From NCBI GenBank assembly GCA_017942165.1, contig JAGKSB010000007.1, positions 62,001 through 126,000 on the forward strand: a DNA stretch of 64,000 nt. Direction: 5' to 3'. Both the position numbers and the translations under genes were made by a program. This document shows, one piece after another, positions 35,746-44,407 of the stretch. Numbering within the stretch: the stretch's first letter is position 1; each line of letters opens with the position of its first letter. Source of the stretch: Rhinopithecimicrobium faecis. Lineage in GTDB: Bacteria; Bacteroidota; Bacteroidia; Sphingobacteriales; Sphingobacteriaceae. Below the pieces are notes generated by a model that saw nothing but the letters and a program-made list of their open reading frames with translations, searched no databases and was not told the DNA's origin.

Positions 35746-35812
35746 AATTTTTAATTAGGGGTGTTTTTAGAAGGACAAAAATACAAAAAAAGAAACTTTC
35801 TACAAAGTCCTA

Positions 35813-36436
35813 TTACTTTTTAAAATCAATGACATTGATTTGATGCTCACAGAAGCTATATTCTTTGGGTTGATTGGAGCAGATAATAAAGATGCGTTGC
35901 GGGCTTCTCGTGCGTTCAATAAGCGCTAAGTACCAGGCTTCTCCTGCGAGGTCTAGATTTGAAGTTGGCTCATCTAAAAGCACAATTGTAGCATCGGAGC
36001 AGCAGGCTAAGACCAGCTTGACACGCTGTTTCATTCCTGAGGAGAAAAACCTAATGGGCTTATCCAGCGCTTGCTTAAGTCCTAAAATCTCCAGGATACT
36101 ATTTTCCGAGAATCCCGGTAGATAGTTTTTGAATTTAAAGTGGAATTGAATCTGTTCACGGAGGGTAAACTCTTCGATTAACTCCACATAAGGTGTAGCA
36201 ATAGCTGTCTGGGCAAAAATATCCTCGACAGCTATTGTACCTTGTGTATTTTCGTAGGTAATGCTCCCTTCCGAGGGCGTTAAATTTCCTACAATAACTT
36301 TTAATAACGTTGATTTCCCTGAACCATTAGGACCTAAGATAGCGTAACATTTTCCAGCTTCAAAACGATAGTTTACAGCTCTAAAAATCCATTCTCTATT
36401 AAATCGGCGCCCAATATTTTGCAGGTCAATTTTCAA
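35813..36436 (-). CDS. stand-alone ABC ATP-binding protein
   Basis: This 207-residue ATPase carries Walker A GPNGSGKST, an ABC signature that reads FSSGMKQRVKL, Walker B ATIVLLDEPTSNLDLAGE and an ICSNQPKE switch region lacking the usual histidine. No permease is adjacent. It starts with TTG, supported by a Shine-Dalgarno AAGGAG (plus 36444-36449) 7 nt upstream, a rare feature in Bacteroidota. The gene directly follows lpxA (14-bp gap), so it may serve an envelope transporter, but this is context only. Confidence 0.85.
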   Translation of the reverse strand: MKIDLQNIGRRFNREWIFRAVNYRFEAGKCYAILGPNGSGKSTLLKVIVGNLTPSEGSITYENTQGTIAVEDIFAQTAIATPYVELIEEFTLREQIQFHFKFKNYLPGFSENSILEILGLKQALDKPIRFFSSGMKQRVKLVLACCSDATIVLLDEPTSNLDLAGEAWYLALIERTRSPQRIFIICSNQPKEYSFCEHQINVIDFKK

Positions 36437-36443
36437 AATGTTG

Positions 36444-36449
36444 CTCCTT
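36444..36449 (-). promoter_or_regulatory. Shine-Dalgarno that decides the TTG start of the ABC gene
   Basis: The minus strand reads AAGGAG, 7 nt before the TTG at 36436 and within the gap after the lpxA stop. It is the reason for choosing this start. Confidence 0.6.
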
Positions 36450-36450
36450 C

Positions 36451-37245
36451 TTAAATACTAGATTTACCTTGGCTAAATCCTTTGACAATACCACGGTTTG
36501 AATTCCGCACGAAAGTTAATATTTCATCGCGCACTTCCGTAGCCTCGTACTCCGCTTCAATAATATCTATCGCTTTGGAAAGGTTTGAATTTTGCACAAA
36601 AAGAACACGGTAGATATTTTGCACCTCGTTAATCTGCTCGGAGGTAAATCCACGACGACGAAGGCCTACTGAATTTATTCCCGCATAAGCAATAGGCTCC
36701 CGTGCCGCCTTAATAAACGGTGGAACATCCTTACGGACTAACGTTCCCCCAGCTACAAAAGCATGTGAGCCAATTGTACAGAATTGATGCACAGCCACCA
36801 TACCCGCTAAGACCACATAATCTCCAACAGTAATATGTCCCGCAAGGGTGCTACTATTTGAAAAAATACAGTTATCACCGACAAAACAGTCATGTGCAAT
36901 ATGGCTGTAAGCTTGAATTAAGCAATTCTTTCCTACAACCGTTTTATAGCGATCTTTGGTTCCTCTATTAATGGTTACACATTCTCTAATCGTGGTATTA
37001 TCCCCAATTTCTGCTGTGGTAACTTCTCCTTCAAATTTCAAATCTTGAGGCTCTCCAGAGATTACGGCCCCGGGATAAATCTTACAATTCTTCCCAATAC
37101 GCGCTCCATCCATAATGGTAACATTTGAACCAATCCAAGTCCCCTCTCCAATCTCTACATCTTTATGAATAGTTACAAATGGTTCGATAACGACGTTCTG
37201 TGCTATCTTCGCCTCTGGATGTATATAAGCTAATGGCTGTATCAT
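36451..37245 (-). CDS. lpxA: acyl-ACP--UDP-N-acetylglucosamine O-acyltransferase
   Basis: This 264-residue enzyme adds the first acyl chain to UDP-GlcNAc in lipid A synthesis. It has the left-handed beta-helix hexapeptide repeats through about residue 190 and the catalytic-histidine segment IQAYSHIAHDC. The C-terminal helical domain holds INSVGLRRRGFTSEQ. It follows lpxC-fabZ with an 8-bp gap in the same operon, which completes lpxD, lpxC/fabZ, lpxA in one unit. Confidence 0.96.
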   Translation of the reverse strand: MIQPLAYIHPEAKIAQNVVIEPFVTIHKDVEIGEGTWIGSNVTIMDGARIGKNCKIYPGAVISGEPQDLKFEGEVTTAEIGDNTTIRECVTINRGTKDRYKTVVGKNCLIQAYSHIAHDCFVGDNCIFSNSSTLAGHITVGDYVVLAGMVAVHQFCTIGSHAFVAGGTLVRKDVPPFIKAAREPIAYAGINSVGLRRRGFTSEQINEVQNIYRVLFVQNSNLSKAIDIIEAEYEATEVRDEILTFVRNSNRGIVKGFSQGKSSI

Positions 37246-37253
37246 TTTTAATA

Positions 37254-38663
37254 TTATAATCCTTTTACTTTTACGATCTGAGCCATTAACTCAGCCTCGC
37301 TTACAATTTTATCTCCCACCATTGCTACACCTTTCATCTTGGCAATACCACGACGAATAGGCTCTAATAAATCACAACGGAAAATCACAGTATCACCAGG
37401 ACTAACCTGATTTTTGAAACGTGCATTCTCAATTTTCAAGAATAACGTCAACCAGTTTTGTGGATCAGGAACTGTATTTAACACTAAAATACCGCCTGTT
37501 TGTGCCATCGCTTCAATTTGTAATACTCCTGGGAAAATAGGAGTTCCAGGAAAGTGACCCATAAATAAATCTTCATTCATGGTAACATTTTTTAAGCCTA
37601 CGACATAGTTTTCCGTCAATTCTAAAATTTTATCTACCATTAACATCGGTTGACGGTGCGGTAAAATATTCATTATTTGAACGGTATCATAGACCGGTTT
37701 AGCGTTCAGATCGTAAACTTTAACCTTTTTTTGCTTTTTATCGCGTTTAATTTGATCTTTTATTTTCTTTGCAAAAGCCACATTCGCAGCATGCCCAGGA
37801 CGAGCAGACATAATATGAGCTTTTAAAGGTCTACCCACCAATGCTAGGTCACCCATCATATCTAATAACTTATGACGTGCAGGCTCATTTTGGTAACGTA
37901 GTTGGATATTATTTAAAATGCCTTCCTTCGCCACAGAGATATCATCTCTATTGAAAAGGTGCGCTAATTTTTGTAATTCATGCGGCTCCACATCACGGTC
38001 AACAATTACGATCGCGTTGCTTAAGTCACCTCCTTTAATTAATCCATTGTCAACTAAACTTTCCAATTCATGTAAGAAACAGAACGTTCTAGAAGAAGCG
38101 ATATCCTTTTCAAAGTCTTCAATAGAGCTAATTGCAGCATGTTGAGAACCTAATACAGGCGAGTTGAAATCAATCATACAAGTAAAACGGTATCCGTCTA
38201 ATGGCATCGCCATAATTTCGACTTTACGATCCGTTTCAGCATAATGAATATTAGAAGTTATTTCGTAGTAGTCACGATCAGTATCTTGATCTACATAACC
38301 AACTTCATTAAAAAGTTGGATAAAAATAGCTGAACTTCCATCCATAATAGGAACCTCAGGACCATCTATTTCAATTAATACATTATCAATTTGTAAGCCC
38401 ACCAAGGCAGCCATTAAATGCTCAATGGTAGATACACTAGCCCCATTTTGCGAGATTGTGGTACCGCGTGAAGTATCTGTTACATTATCCGCATCTACTT
38501 CAACAATTGGCGCTCCTTCAAGATCTACTCTCTTAAATTTAAACCAATGGTTGTCATCAGCTGGTTTGACAGTAATATTAACTTGTTTTCCGGTATGTAA
38601 TCCAACACCTGAGAACGAAACCTCTGATTTGATGGTTCTTTGTTTTACATTCATTTCTAACAT
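37254..38663 (-). CDS. lpxC: bifunctional LpxC-FabZ
   Basis: This 469-residue fusion joins UDP-3-O-acyl-GlcNAc deacetylase (residues 1 to about 310) to 3-hydroxyacyl-ACP dehydratase FabZ (about 325-469). LpxC zinc ligands are in IEHLMAAL and RHKLLDMMGD. FabZ motifs are LPHRQPMLMVDKI and GHFPGTPIFPGVLQIEAMAQ. The fusion couples committed lipid A synthesis to fatty acid elongation and is typical of Bacteroidota. It is a normal in-frame protein, not a sequencing artefact. Confidence 0.97.
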   Translation of the reverse strand: MLEMNVKQRTIKSEVSFSGVGLHTGKQVNITVKPADDNHWFKFKRVDLEGAPIVEVDADNVTDTSRGTTISQNGASVSTIEHLMAALVGLQIDNVLIEIDGPEVPIMDGSSAIFIQLFNEVGYVDQDTDRDYYEITSNIHYAETDRKVEIMAMPLDGYRFTCMIDFNSPVLGSQHAAISSIEDFEKDIASSRTFCFLHELESLVDNGLIKGGDLSNAIVIVDRDVEPHELQKLAHLFNRDDISVAKEGILNNIQLRYQNEPARHKLLDMMGDLALVGRPLKAHIMSARPGHAANVAFAKKIKDQIKRDKKQKKVKVYDLNAKPVYDTVQIMNILPHRQPMLMVDKILELTENYVVGLKNVTMNEDLFMGHFPGTPIFPGVLQIEAMAQTGGILVLNTVPDPQNWLTLFLKIENARFKNQVSPGDTVIFRCDLLEPIRRGIAKMKGVAMVGDKIVSEAELMAQIVKVKGL

Positions 38664-38694
38664 ATTTTTAAGCGTAAAGGTTTCCCCATATCAT

Positions 38695-39735
38695 CTATTT
38701 TAAATCTTCTTTTTGGGCTAACAATTGTTCTAATTGCGCTAATCTTCTTTCTAATTCTGGAAGGCGTGCATAGATTACCTGCGAACGTAACTGACTGCTG
38801 TAAGCTGTTGCTGGAGATCCCCCTAATTTAGTGTTAGGCTGCTTCACGGTACGATTAATCCCTGACTGCGCCTGAACTTGCGTTCCTGCAGCAATTTGAA
38901 TATGGCCTACCACCCCAACTTGTCCTCCTAAGACCACATGATCACCAATGCGTGTACTTCCGGCAATTCCTGTCTGTGCAGCAATGACGGTATTTGTACC
39001 AATTTCTACATTATGTGCAATCTGAATTAAATTGTCCAATTTAACGCCTTTACGAATAACCGTCGACCCCATCGTCGCGCGGTCAATCACCGTATTTGCG
39101 CCTATTTCTGTCTGATCTTCGACCACCACATTTCCAATTTGAGGTACCTTCGCATAGCTCCCATCTTCCTGTGGCGCAAAGCCAAAACCATCCGAGCCAA
39201 TAACACATCCCGCATGTACGGTAACATCTTTACCGATCACACAGTCGTGATATATTTTTACACCCGGAAACAACGTTGTATTATCACCTATGGACACATT
39301 GTCACCAATATAAACATGGGGATAAATTTTTACATTATCACCTACTTTAACATCTTTTCCAATATAAGCAAATGCACCTACGTAAGGATCCCGTCCTAGC
39401 GTCGCAGATTCCGATATAAAACTTGGCTGCTCAATACCCTTACGGTCTAATTTTAGCTGGTTATAGATCGTTAATAAACTTGTAAAAGCGGAATAAGCAT
39501 TTTTCACACGAATTAAAGTCGCCTTTACAGAGTCTGTTAATACCAAATCTTCATTCACGATTACAATGGAAGCATTCGTCGTGTAGATATACGACTCATA
39601 CTTCGGATTTGAAAGGAAAGATAAGTCCCCAGGACCCCCTTCTTCAATCTTTGCTAATTGACTTACTTCAATATCAGGATTACCCTCGACGGCTCCATTT
39701 AGTAACGTTGCTATTTGGTTTGCAGAAAATTGCAT
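38695..39735 (-). CDS. lpxD: UDP-3-O-(3-hydroxyacyl)glucosamine N-acyltransferase
   Basis: I place the start at the ATG at 39735, two codons inside the open frame, which begins with a TTG. The 346-residue enzyme adds the second acyl chain in lipid A synthesis. It has an N-terminal uridine-binding domain (about 1-100), a long hexapeptide beta-helix, the IQIAHNVEIG catalytic histidine region, and a C-terminal coiled helix (SQLRSQVIYARLPELERRL). It follows the HD-domain gene by 38 bp and precedes lpxC-fabZ by 31 bp. Confidence 0.96.
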   Translation of the reverse strand: MQFSANQIATLLNGAVEGNPDIEVSQLAKIEEGGPGDLSFLSNPKYESYIYTTNASIVIVNEDLVLTDSVKATLIRVKNAYSAFTSLLTIYNQLKLDRKGIEQPSFISESATLGRDPYVGAFAYIGKDVKVGDNVKIYPHVYIGDNVSIGDNTTLFPGVKIYHDCVIGKDVTVHAGCVIGSDGFGFAPQEDGSYAKVPQIGNVVVEDQTEIGANTVIDRATMGSTVIRKGVKLDNLIQIAHNVEIGTNTVIAAQTGIAGSTRIGDHVVLGGQVGVVGHIQIAAGTQVQAQSGINRTVKQPNTKLGGSPATAYSSQLRSQVIYARLPELERRLAQLEQLLAQKEDLK

Positions 39736-39773
39736 GTACAAATCTATATTATTTTTATTAATTAATTTACTTT

Positions 39774-41012
39774 TTAGAACCTAAAGAATCCAATCTCCTT
39801 GGGATAAGAAATCCCATATTTGGTGACTTTTTGTTCTAAAACACCTAAATCCGAAACATTCAATGCAGAAATTAAATCTTTAACCTCTCCATTTTTCATT
39901 AATATTTGAATCGGATCCTTCAGCCTATTATAAGCTGAATTCTGTATTTTCAAGGAGAATACATAGTAAGGGAGATCAACATCTTCAATGTCAAAATAAT
40001 CCTTTACACGTATCTGTACGCTCTTTATAGCTTCGGGGGACAATGCTTCATAGCTTATCTCGGAATGATAAAGATCTCTTTTTAAAAGTCGCTCACAGAG
40101 CATACTCAATAAGGGATCCTCTGCATATACCCAAGCTTTGATGCCTGACATAATATCCATATCATCCAAACGGGTAAACCAGTCTAAATGAGACGCATCA
40201 TCCGTAAAATTATGACATCCAACTTTATATTGTAAGAAATGTGCTAATGCTGGGGTCGCAAACAATTGCTGCCCCTGCCCTGTGAGGTATTTAGCACGCT
40301 CTAATATTTTTATTAATATCTGCTCTGCGCCGACCACAGTCTTATGCAGGTAAACCTGCCAATACATCAAACGTCGCGCAGTCAAGAACTTCTCAATGGA
40401 ATAGATTCCCTTCTCTTCTACCACCAGCTGATTATCCACCACATTCAACATCGCTATCAAACGATCGTAAGAAATAACGCCCTCAGAAACCCCTGTGTAG
40501 AAGCTATCCCGGTTTAAATAGTCCATCCGGTCGGTATCCAATTGCCCCGAAACAAGCTGATGGAAAAATCCACGCTCATAGCGGTTCGTAAAAATAGCTA
40601 TCGCTAAATCTAATTTACCAGAGAATTCCGTATTCAGTCGATCCATTAATAGGGAAGATATCAACTCATGGGATACGCCTTCAATAATCGTATGCTCTAG
40701 GGAATGGGAAAATGGTCCGTGCCCAATATCATGTAACAAAATAGCCGCCAATGCAGCCTCTTCTTCCTGCGCTGTGATAACAATGCCCTTATCTTTTAAA
40801 ACCCCCAAAGCGGAGCTCATAAGATGCATTGCTCCAATAGCATGCTGAAAGCGCGTATGTAAAGCTCCAGGATACACTAAGTGCGTCATGGAAACCTGCT
40901 TTATATAACGTAAACGCTGAAAATAAGGATGATTAATAAGCTCAAATAGAAAACCGGAAGGTATCGATACAAAGCCATATACAGGATCATTAACTATTTT
41001 TTTCTTATTCAC
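39774..41012 (-). CDS. HD-domain phosphohydrolase
   Basis: This 412-residue protein has the HD metal site in two parts: the RFQHAIGAMHLM histidine and the HDIGHGPFSHSLEH motif. A later QLDTDRMDYLNRD supplies the second aspartate. It resembles the YdhJ/dNTPase-like group of HD proteins that hydrolyse nucleotides; substrate is not proven. Its start is a GTG at 41012. It lies divergent from porX and leads the lpxD-lpxC/fabZ-lpxA gene set. A minus-strand -7 element (TATCTTTG, plus 41095-41102) lies 82 bp upstream. Confidence 0.85.
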   Translation of the reverse strand: MNKKKIVNDPVYGFVSIPSGFLFELINHPYFQRLRYIKQVSMTHLVYPGALHTRFQHAIGAMHLMSSALGVLKDKGIVITAQEEEAALAAILLHDIGHGPFSHSLEHTIIEGVSHELISSLLMDRLNTEFSGKLDLAIAIFTNRYERGFFHQLVSGQLDTDRMDYLNRDSFYTGVSEGVISYDRLIAMLNVVDNQLVVEEKGIYSIEKFLTARRLMYWQVYLHKTVVGAEQILIKILERAKYLTGQGQQLFATPALAHFLQYKVGCHNFTDDASHLDWFTRLDDMDIMSGIKAWVYAEDPLLSMLCERLLKRDLYHSEISYEALSPEAIKSVQIRVKDYFDIEDVDLPYYVFSLKIQNSAYNRLKDPIQILMKNGEVKDLISALNVSDLGVLEQKVTKYGISYPKEIGFFRF

Positions 41013-41094
41013 AAGCGCCTTTTATCTGGATAAAAAATTTTTTTAAAACCTGTAGACCTTCTATTTGTTATCTTAGAAAATTAATCCTAGGACA

Positions 41095-41102
41095 CAAAGA
41101 TA
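41095..41102 (-). promoter_or_regulatory. putative -7 element of the HD-lpx operon
   Basis: The minus strand reads TATCTTTG, followed by TG, 82 bp before the HD gene GTG. A matching -33 TTG is not clear. Confidence 0.4.
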
Positions 41103-41205
41103 AGCACATACTCGTTAATAAATGTTAAAAATAACAGTATAAAACAGAATTTTATCTATGTTAGACTAAATAATAGATGGAATATAGCCGAATAAACTAG
41201 ATTTT

Positions 41206-41228
41206 TGACGATTTAGTGACTTTCGTCA
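41206..41228. promoter_or_regulatory. overlapping dyads upstream of porX
   Basis: TGACGA (41206-41211) and TCGTCA (41223-41228) form a dyad with an 11-nt centre. Within it lies TGAC-TTTC-GTCA (41217-41228). The site is 43 bp before the porX ATG, a plausible operator position. Confidence 0.45.
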
Positions 41229-41271
41229 GAATTTAATAGAATTCTCCCTCCACATAAATTAAGCTACTCGC

Positions 41272-42825
41272 ATGCAAGAAACTCATATACTATGGGCCGA
41301 TGATGAAATCGACTTTTTAAAACCACATATTTTATTATTACAGGAACGGGGATATAAAGTCGTGACTGTAAACAATGGTAACGATGCGGTCGACGCTTTT
41401 AAAAATGGTCCATTTGATCTCGTGTTTTTAGATGAAAACATGCCTGGTCTTACGGGATTGGAAACCCTTGCTATTTTAAAGGGAATAAACCCCAATATCC
41501 CAACGGTCCTAGTGACCAAAAATGAAGAGGAACATCTGATGGAAGATGCCATTGGCTCTAAAATAGACGATTATTTAATTAAGCCTGTCAACCCTAAGCA
41601 GATACTACTGACCATAAAAAAATTAACAGAAAATAAACGCTTAATTTCTGAGAAGACTTCCATGGCCTATCAGCAGGATTTCCGCAGCCTAGGGATGTCC
41701 TTAAACGACAACTTAGATTTTGAACAGTGGGCGGAAGTCTATAAAAAACTTATTTACTGGGAAATATCCCTTGAAAAACTGGAAGATGCGGGCATGCATG
41801 AAATTCTAACCATGCAGAAATCAGATGCCAACACCCAATTTTTTAAATTTATAGAGAAAAATTATATCAGCTGGTTTAAGAATCCTGAAAATAGCCCGAC
41901 GCTCTCGCACCAACTCTTTAAAAAGAAAGTATTCCCCACATTAAAGGAAGATAAGCCTACTTTCTTCTTCTTAATTGATAATCTACGCTATGATCAATGG
42001 CAGATTATCAATGAAGTGATTACAGAATATTTCCGCCTAGAGGAAGAAACGGTATATTACAGTATCTTACCAACAGCAACACAATACGCTCGAAATGCCA
42101 TTTTCTCGGGATTAACTCCCCTAGAAATGGAAAAACGATTCCCCAAGGAATGGCAAAATGATGAAGATGAAGGAGGCAAGAACTTATACGAAGATGTATT
42201 CTTAGCGGATCAGATAAAACGCCTCTACCGCAAAGATATTAAACATTCTTACACCAAAGTGCTGACCCTAGACCAAGGCAAAGATGTCGTTGATAACCTA
42301 GGTAATCTCATGCAGAATAACCTAAATGTACTCGTCTATAATTTCGTGGATATGCTCTCCCATGCTCGTACTGATATGGCCATGATACGTGAGTTGGCAA
42401 ATGACGATGCCGCATACCGCTCCTTAACCTTATCTTGGTTTGAACACTCCCCGTTATTAGATGCCCTAAAATGGCTCTCACAACGTAATGTACGCGTTAT
42501 CATAACCACAGATCATGGTACAATACGAGTGAAGAAACCGAGTAAAATCGTCGGCGACAGAAATACCAACACCAATCTCCGCTATAAACAGGGAAAGAAT
42601 TTGAACTTTGTAGAGAAGGATGTTTTCTTAGTAAAAAATCCGCATGATGTACAGTTGCCAAAACTGCATGTAAGCTCCACATTCGTATTTGCTAAGGAAG
42701 ACAGCTATTTTGTATACCCGAATAACTACAATCAATTTGTCAACTATTTCAACGGTACTTTCCAGCATGGTGGAGTTTCTTTAGAAGAAATGGTAATCCC
42801 ATTTGCGAGTTATACGACTAAATAA
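41272..42825 (+). CDS. porX: response regulator PorX (receiver plus PglZ domain)
   Basis: This 517-residue protein joins a CheY-like receiver (residues 1-120; acidic pair D10-D11, phospho-acceptor D54, the LVTKNE threonine and the LIKPVNPK lysine) to a PglZ domain of the alkaline phosphatase superfamily (about 210-515). The PglZ part has a metal/nucleophile core in FFLIDNLRYDQW, SILPTATQYARN, ITTDHGTIRV and FQHGGVSLEEMVIP. PorX controls the type IX secretion system with the kinase PorY and cleaves nucleotide oligomers in relatives. PorY and the Por/Gld structural genes are not in this window. The tsaE gene follows after 12 bp. Confidence 0.94.
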   Translation: MQETHILWADDEIDFLKPHILLLQERGYKVVTVNNGNDAVDAFKNGPFDLVFLDENMPGLTGLETLAILKGINPNIPTVLVTKNEEEHLMEDAIGSKIDDYLIKPVNPKQILLTIKKLTENKRLISEKTSMAYQQDFRSLGMSLNDNLDFEQWAEVYKKLIYWEISLEKLEDAGMHEILTMQKSDANTQFFKFIEKNYISWFKNPENSPTLSHQLFKKKVFPTLKEDKPTFFFLIDNLRYDQWQIINEVITEYFRLEEETVYYSILPTATQYARNAIFSGLTPLEMEKRFPKEWQNDEDEGGKNLYEDVFLADQIKRLYRKDIKHSYTKVLTLDQGKDVVDNLGNLMQNNLNVLVYNFVDMLSHARTDMAMIRELANDDAAYRSLTLSWFEHSPLLDALKWLSQRNVRVIITTDHGTIRVKKPSKIVGDRNTNTNLRYKQGKNLNFVEKDVFLVKNPHDVQLPKLHVSSTFVFAKEDSYFVYPNNYNQFVNYFNGTFQHGGVSLEEMVIPFASYTTK

Positions 42826-42833
42826 TAATTTTG
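42826..42833 (+). promoter_or_regulatory. putative internal -7 element for tsaE
   Basis: TAATTTTG begins right after the porX stop and ends 4 nt before the tsaE ATG. It could give tsaE its own near-leaderless transcript; it may also be chance in AT-rich DNA. Confidence 0.35.
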
Positions 42834-42837
42834 TGCC

Positions 42838-43248
42838 ATGAAAATAGTAATCCCCGAGCTTGCTGATTTGCAAGAAGCGGCTAGACAATTGATAGCACAA
42901 TTTCCTTCAGATCGCGTATTTCTATTCTACGGACAGATGGGAGCAGGAAAGACGACCTTCATTAAAGTTCTCTGCGAGGAGTTAGGCGTAAGTGAAGGCA
43001 CTTCTTCGCCTACATTCTCCATTGTAAACGAGTATGAAGGTGCACAAGGCCCCATTTACCATTTTGACTTTTATCGCTTGAAGGATGAACAAGAAGCTTT
43101 CGATATGGGCTATGAAGAATATTTTTATTCTACGAACTACTGCTTCGTAGAATGGCCTGAAAAAATAGCTAATTTATTACCCGAAAATGCGCGCGTAGTA
43201 AAACTCGTAGTAGACGAAAACCTACAACGCATCGTAACAATAAACTAA
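42838..43248 (+). CDS. tsaE: tRNA threonylcarbamoyladenosine biosynthesis protein TsaE
   Basis: This 136-residue ATPase supports the TsaD/TsaB complex that makes t6A at position 37 of ANN-decoding tRNAs. It shows Walker A GQMGAGKTTF, SPTFSIVNEY and the YHFDFYRLK motif, then CFVEWPEKI. Length is standard. The partner that makes threonylcarbamoyl-AMP lies at 58456-59031 in this window. A terminator follows at 43251. Confidence 0.96.
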   Translation: MKIVIPELADLQEAARQLIAQFPSDRVFLFYGQMGAGKTTFIKVLCEELGVSEGTSSPTFSIVNEYEGAQGPIYHFDFYRLKDEQEAFDMGYEEYFYSTNYCFVEWPEKIANLLPENARVVKLVVDENLQRIVTIN

Positions 43249-43250
43249 TA

Positions 43251-43277
43251 AAAAGTCGCCTTTTAAAGGCGACTTTT
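43251..43277 (+). terminator. terminator after tsaE
   Basis: GTCGCCTTT and AAAGGCGAC, extended by flanking A/T runs, form a strong hairpin. Confidence 0.85.
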
Positions 43278-43318
43278 TATCCCCCATCACCTATGAATAG
43301 ATTTTTATTTAACTAACT

Positions 43319-44353
43319 ATGCCATCCTCCTCCTGCCAATATATCCCGACAGATACACACAAAGCTCATGTACCCTTAATTTTTGGCGAAAATGTCAGTT
43401 GCACTTTTATTGGCAAACAGCAGGTCTTAGCTGTAGATGCTGTTTCTTTTGGTATAGGTGAGGGAAAGATTACCGCAATCATTGGGGAATCTGGATCCGG
43501 AAAGAGTACGCTCCTAAAATTAATCTATGGCCTCCTAGCGCCTGACGCTGGTGAAGTCCGCTATAGAGGCTGGCAGGTACCCACAAGAAAAGATAAGTTA
43601 ATCCCAGGGCATGATGCTATGAAGTTAGTATCGCAGGGATTCGATGACTTAAATACCTACGCTAATGTATGGGATAATGTCGCTTCACAACTTTCAAATA
43701 CGAATTTAAAACTTAAGGAGGAGCGCACATCAGCCATTTTAAAGAAGTTGCGTATTGATCATTTAGCCGTCCAACGCGTAGCAGACCTCAGTGGTGGTGA
43801 GAAGCAGCGCGTGGCCATCTGCCGCGCATTAATAAATGCCCCTGAAGTGCTCCTAATGGATGAGCCTTTTAATCAGGTAGATGCGTCCTTCCGCGATATC
43901 CTTCAACAGGATATAAAAAATATCGTTGCTGAAACAGGACTTACAGTAATCCTAGTATCCCATGACCCCACAGAAGTATTAGCCTTAGCGGAAGAACTTA
44001 TCGTTATGAAAGATGGTAAAATCTTAGACCAAGGGGCTCCAGAAAAATTATACCTACAGCCCACGCAGGCATACACAGCAAAATTATTAGCTAAATCAAA
44101 TATCCTTACGCCCCAACAGGCATCATCCATAGGCATACAAACGAACAAACAGGTGGCAATTCACCAAGAATGGATTTCATTAGCTGGCGGCGAGCTGAAA
44201 TTCACCTTAGTGGGCATTCGCTTCCGTGGATTCTACCAAGAGCTAATTCTTAAGCATGAAGATGTTATTCTCCATGCAATGGACTTCCATAAAAACAGGT
44301 ATGCCCTGGGAAATACACTTGCTGTAACAGTTACGAAATATCACCTTCTTTAA
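43319..44353 (+). CDS. ABC ATP-binding protein with C-terminal TOBE-like domain
   Basis: This 344-residue ATPase has Walker A GESGSGKST, the signature LSGGEKQRVAI, Walker B VLLMDEPFNQVDASF and the switch VILVSHDPTEVLALAEE. From about residue 240 the chain carries a small domain like the regulatory TOBE fold of PotA/CysA ATPases. No permease or binding protein is adjacent. The substrate is unknown; a polyamine or sulfate role cannot be argued from this sequence. It converges on the esterase gene. Confidence 0.85.
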   Translation: MPSSSCQYIPTDTHKAHVPLIFGENVSCTFIGKQQVLAVDAVSFGIGEGKITAIIGESGSGKSTLLKLIYGLLAPDAGEVRYRGWQVPTRKDKLIPGHDAMKLVSQGFDDLNTYANVWDNVASQLSNTNLKLKEERTSAILKKLRIDHLAVQRVADLSGGEKQRVAICRALINAPEVLLMDEPFNQVDASFRDILQQDIKNIVAETGLTVILVSHDPTEVLALAEELIVMKDGKILDQGAPEKLYLQPTQAYTAKLLAKSNILTPQQASSIGIQTNKQVAIHQEWISLAGGELKFTLVGIRFRGFYQELILKHEDVILHAMDFHKNRYALGNTLAVTVTKYHLL

Positions 44354-44407
44354 AGCCGTAAATTCACTCGCTAAAGCCATCATTACCCTCCTGCTGCAGG
44401 AAGGCGA

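Noticed and set aside
37254..38663. Frame fusion error between lpxC and fabZ
   Set aside because: The fusion is in frame with an intact linker and is the normal arrangement in Bacteroidota.
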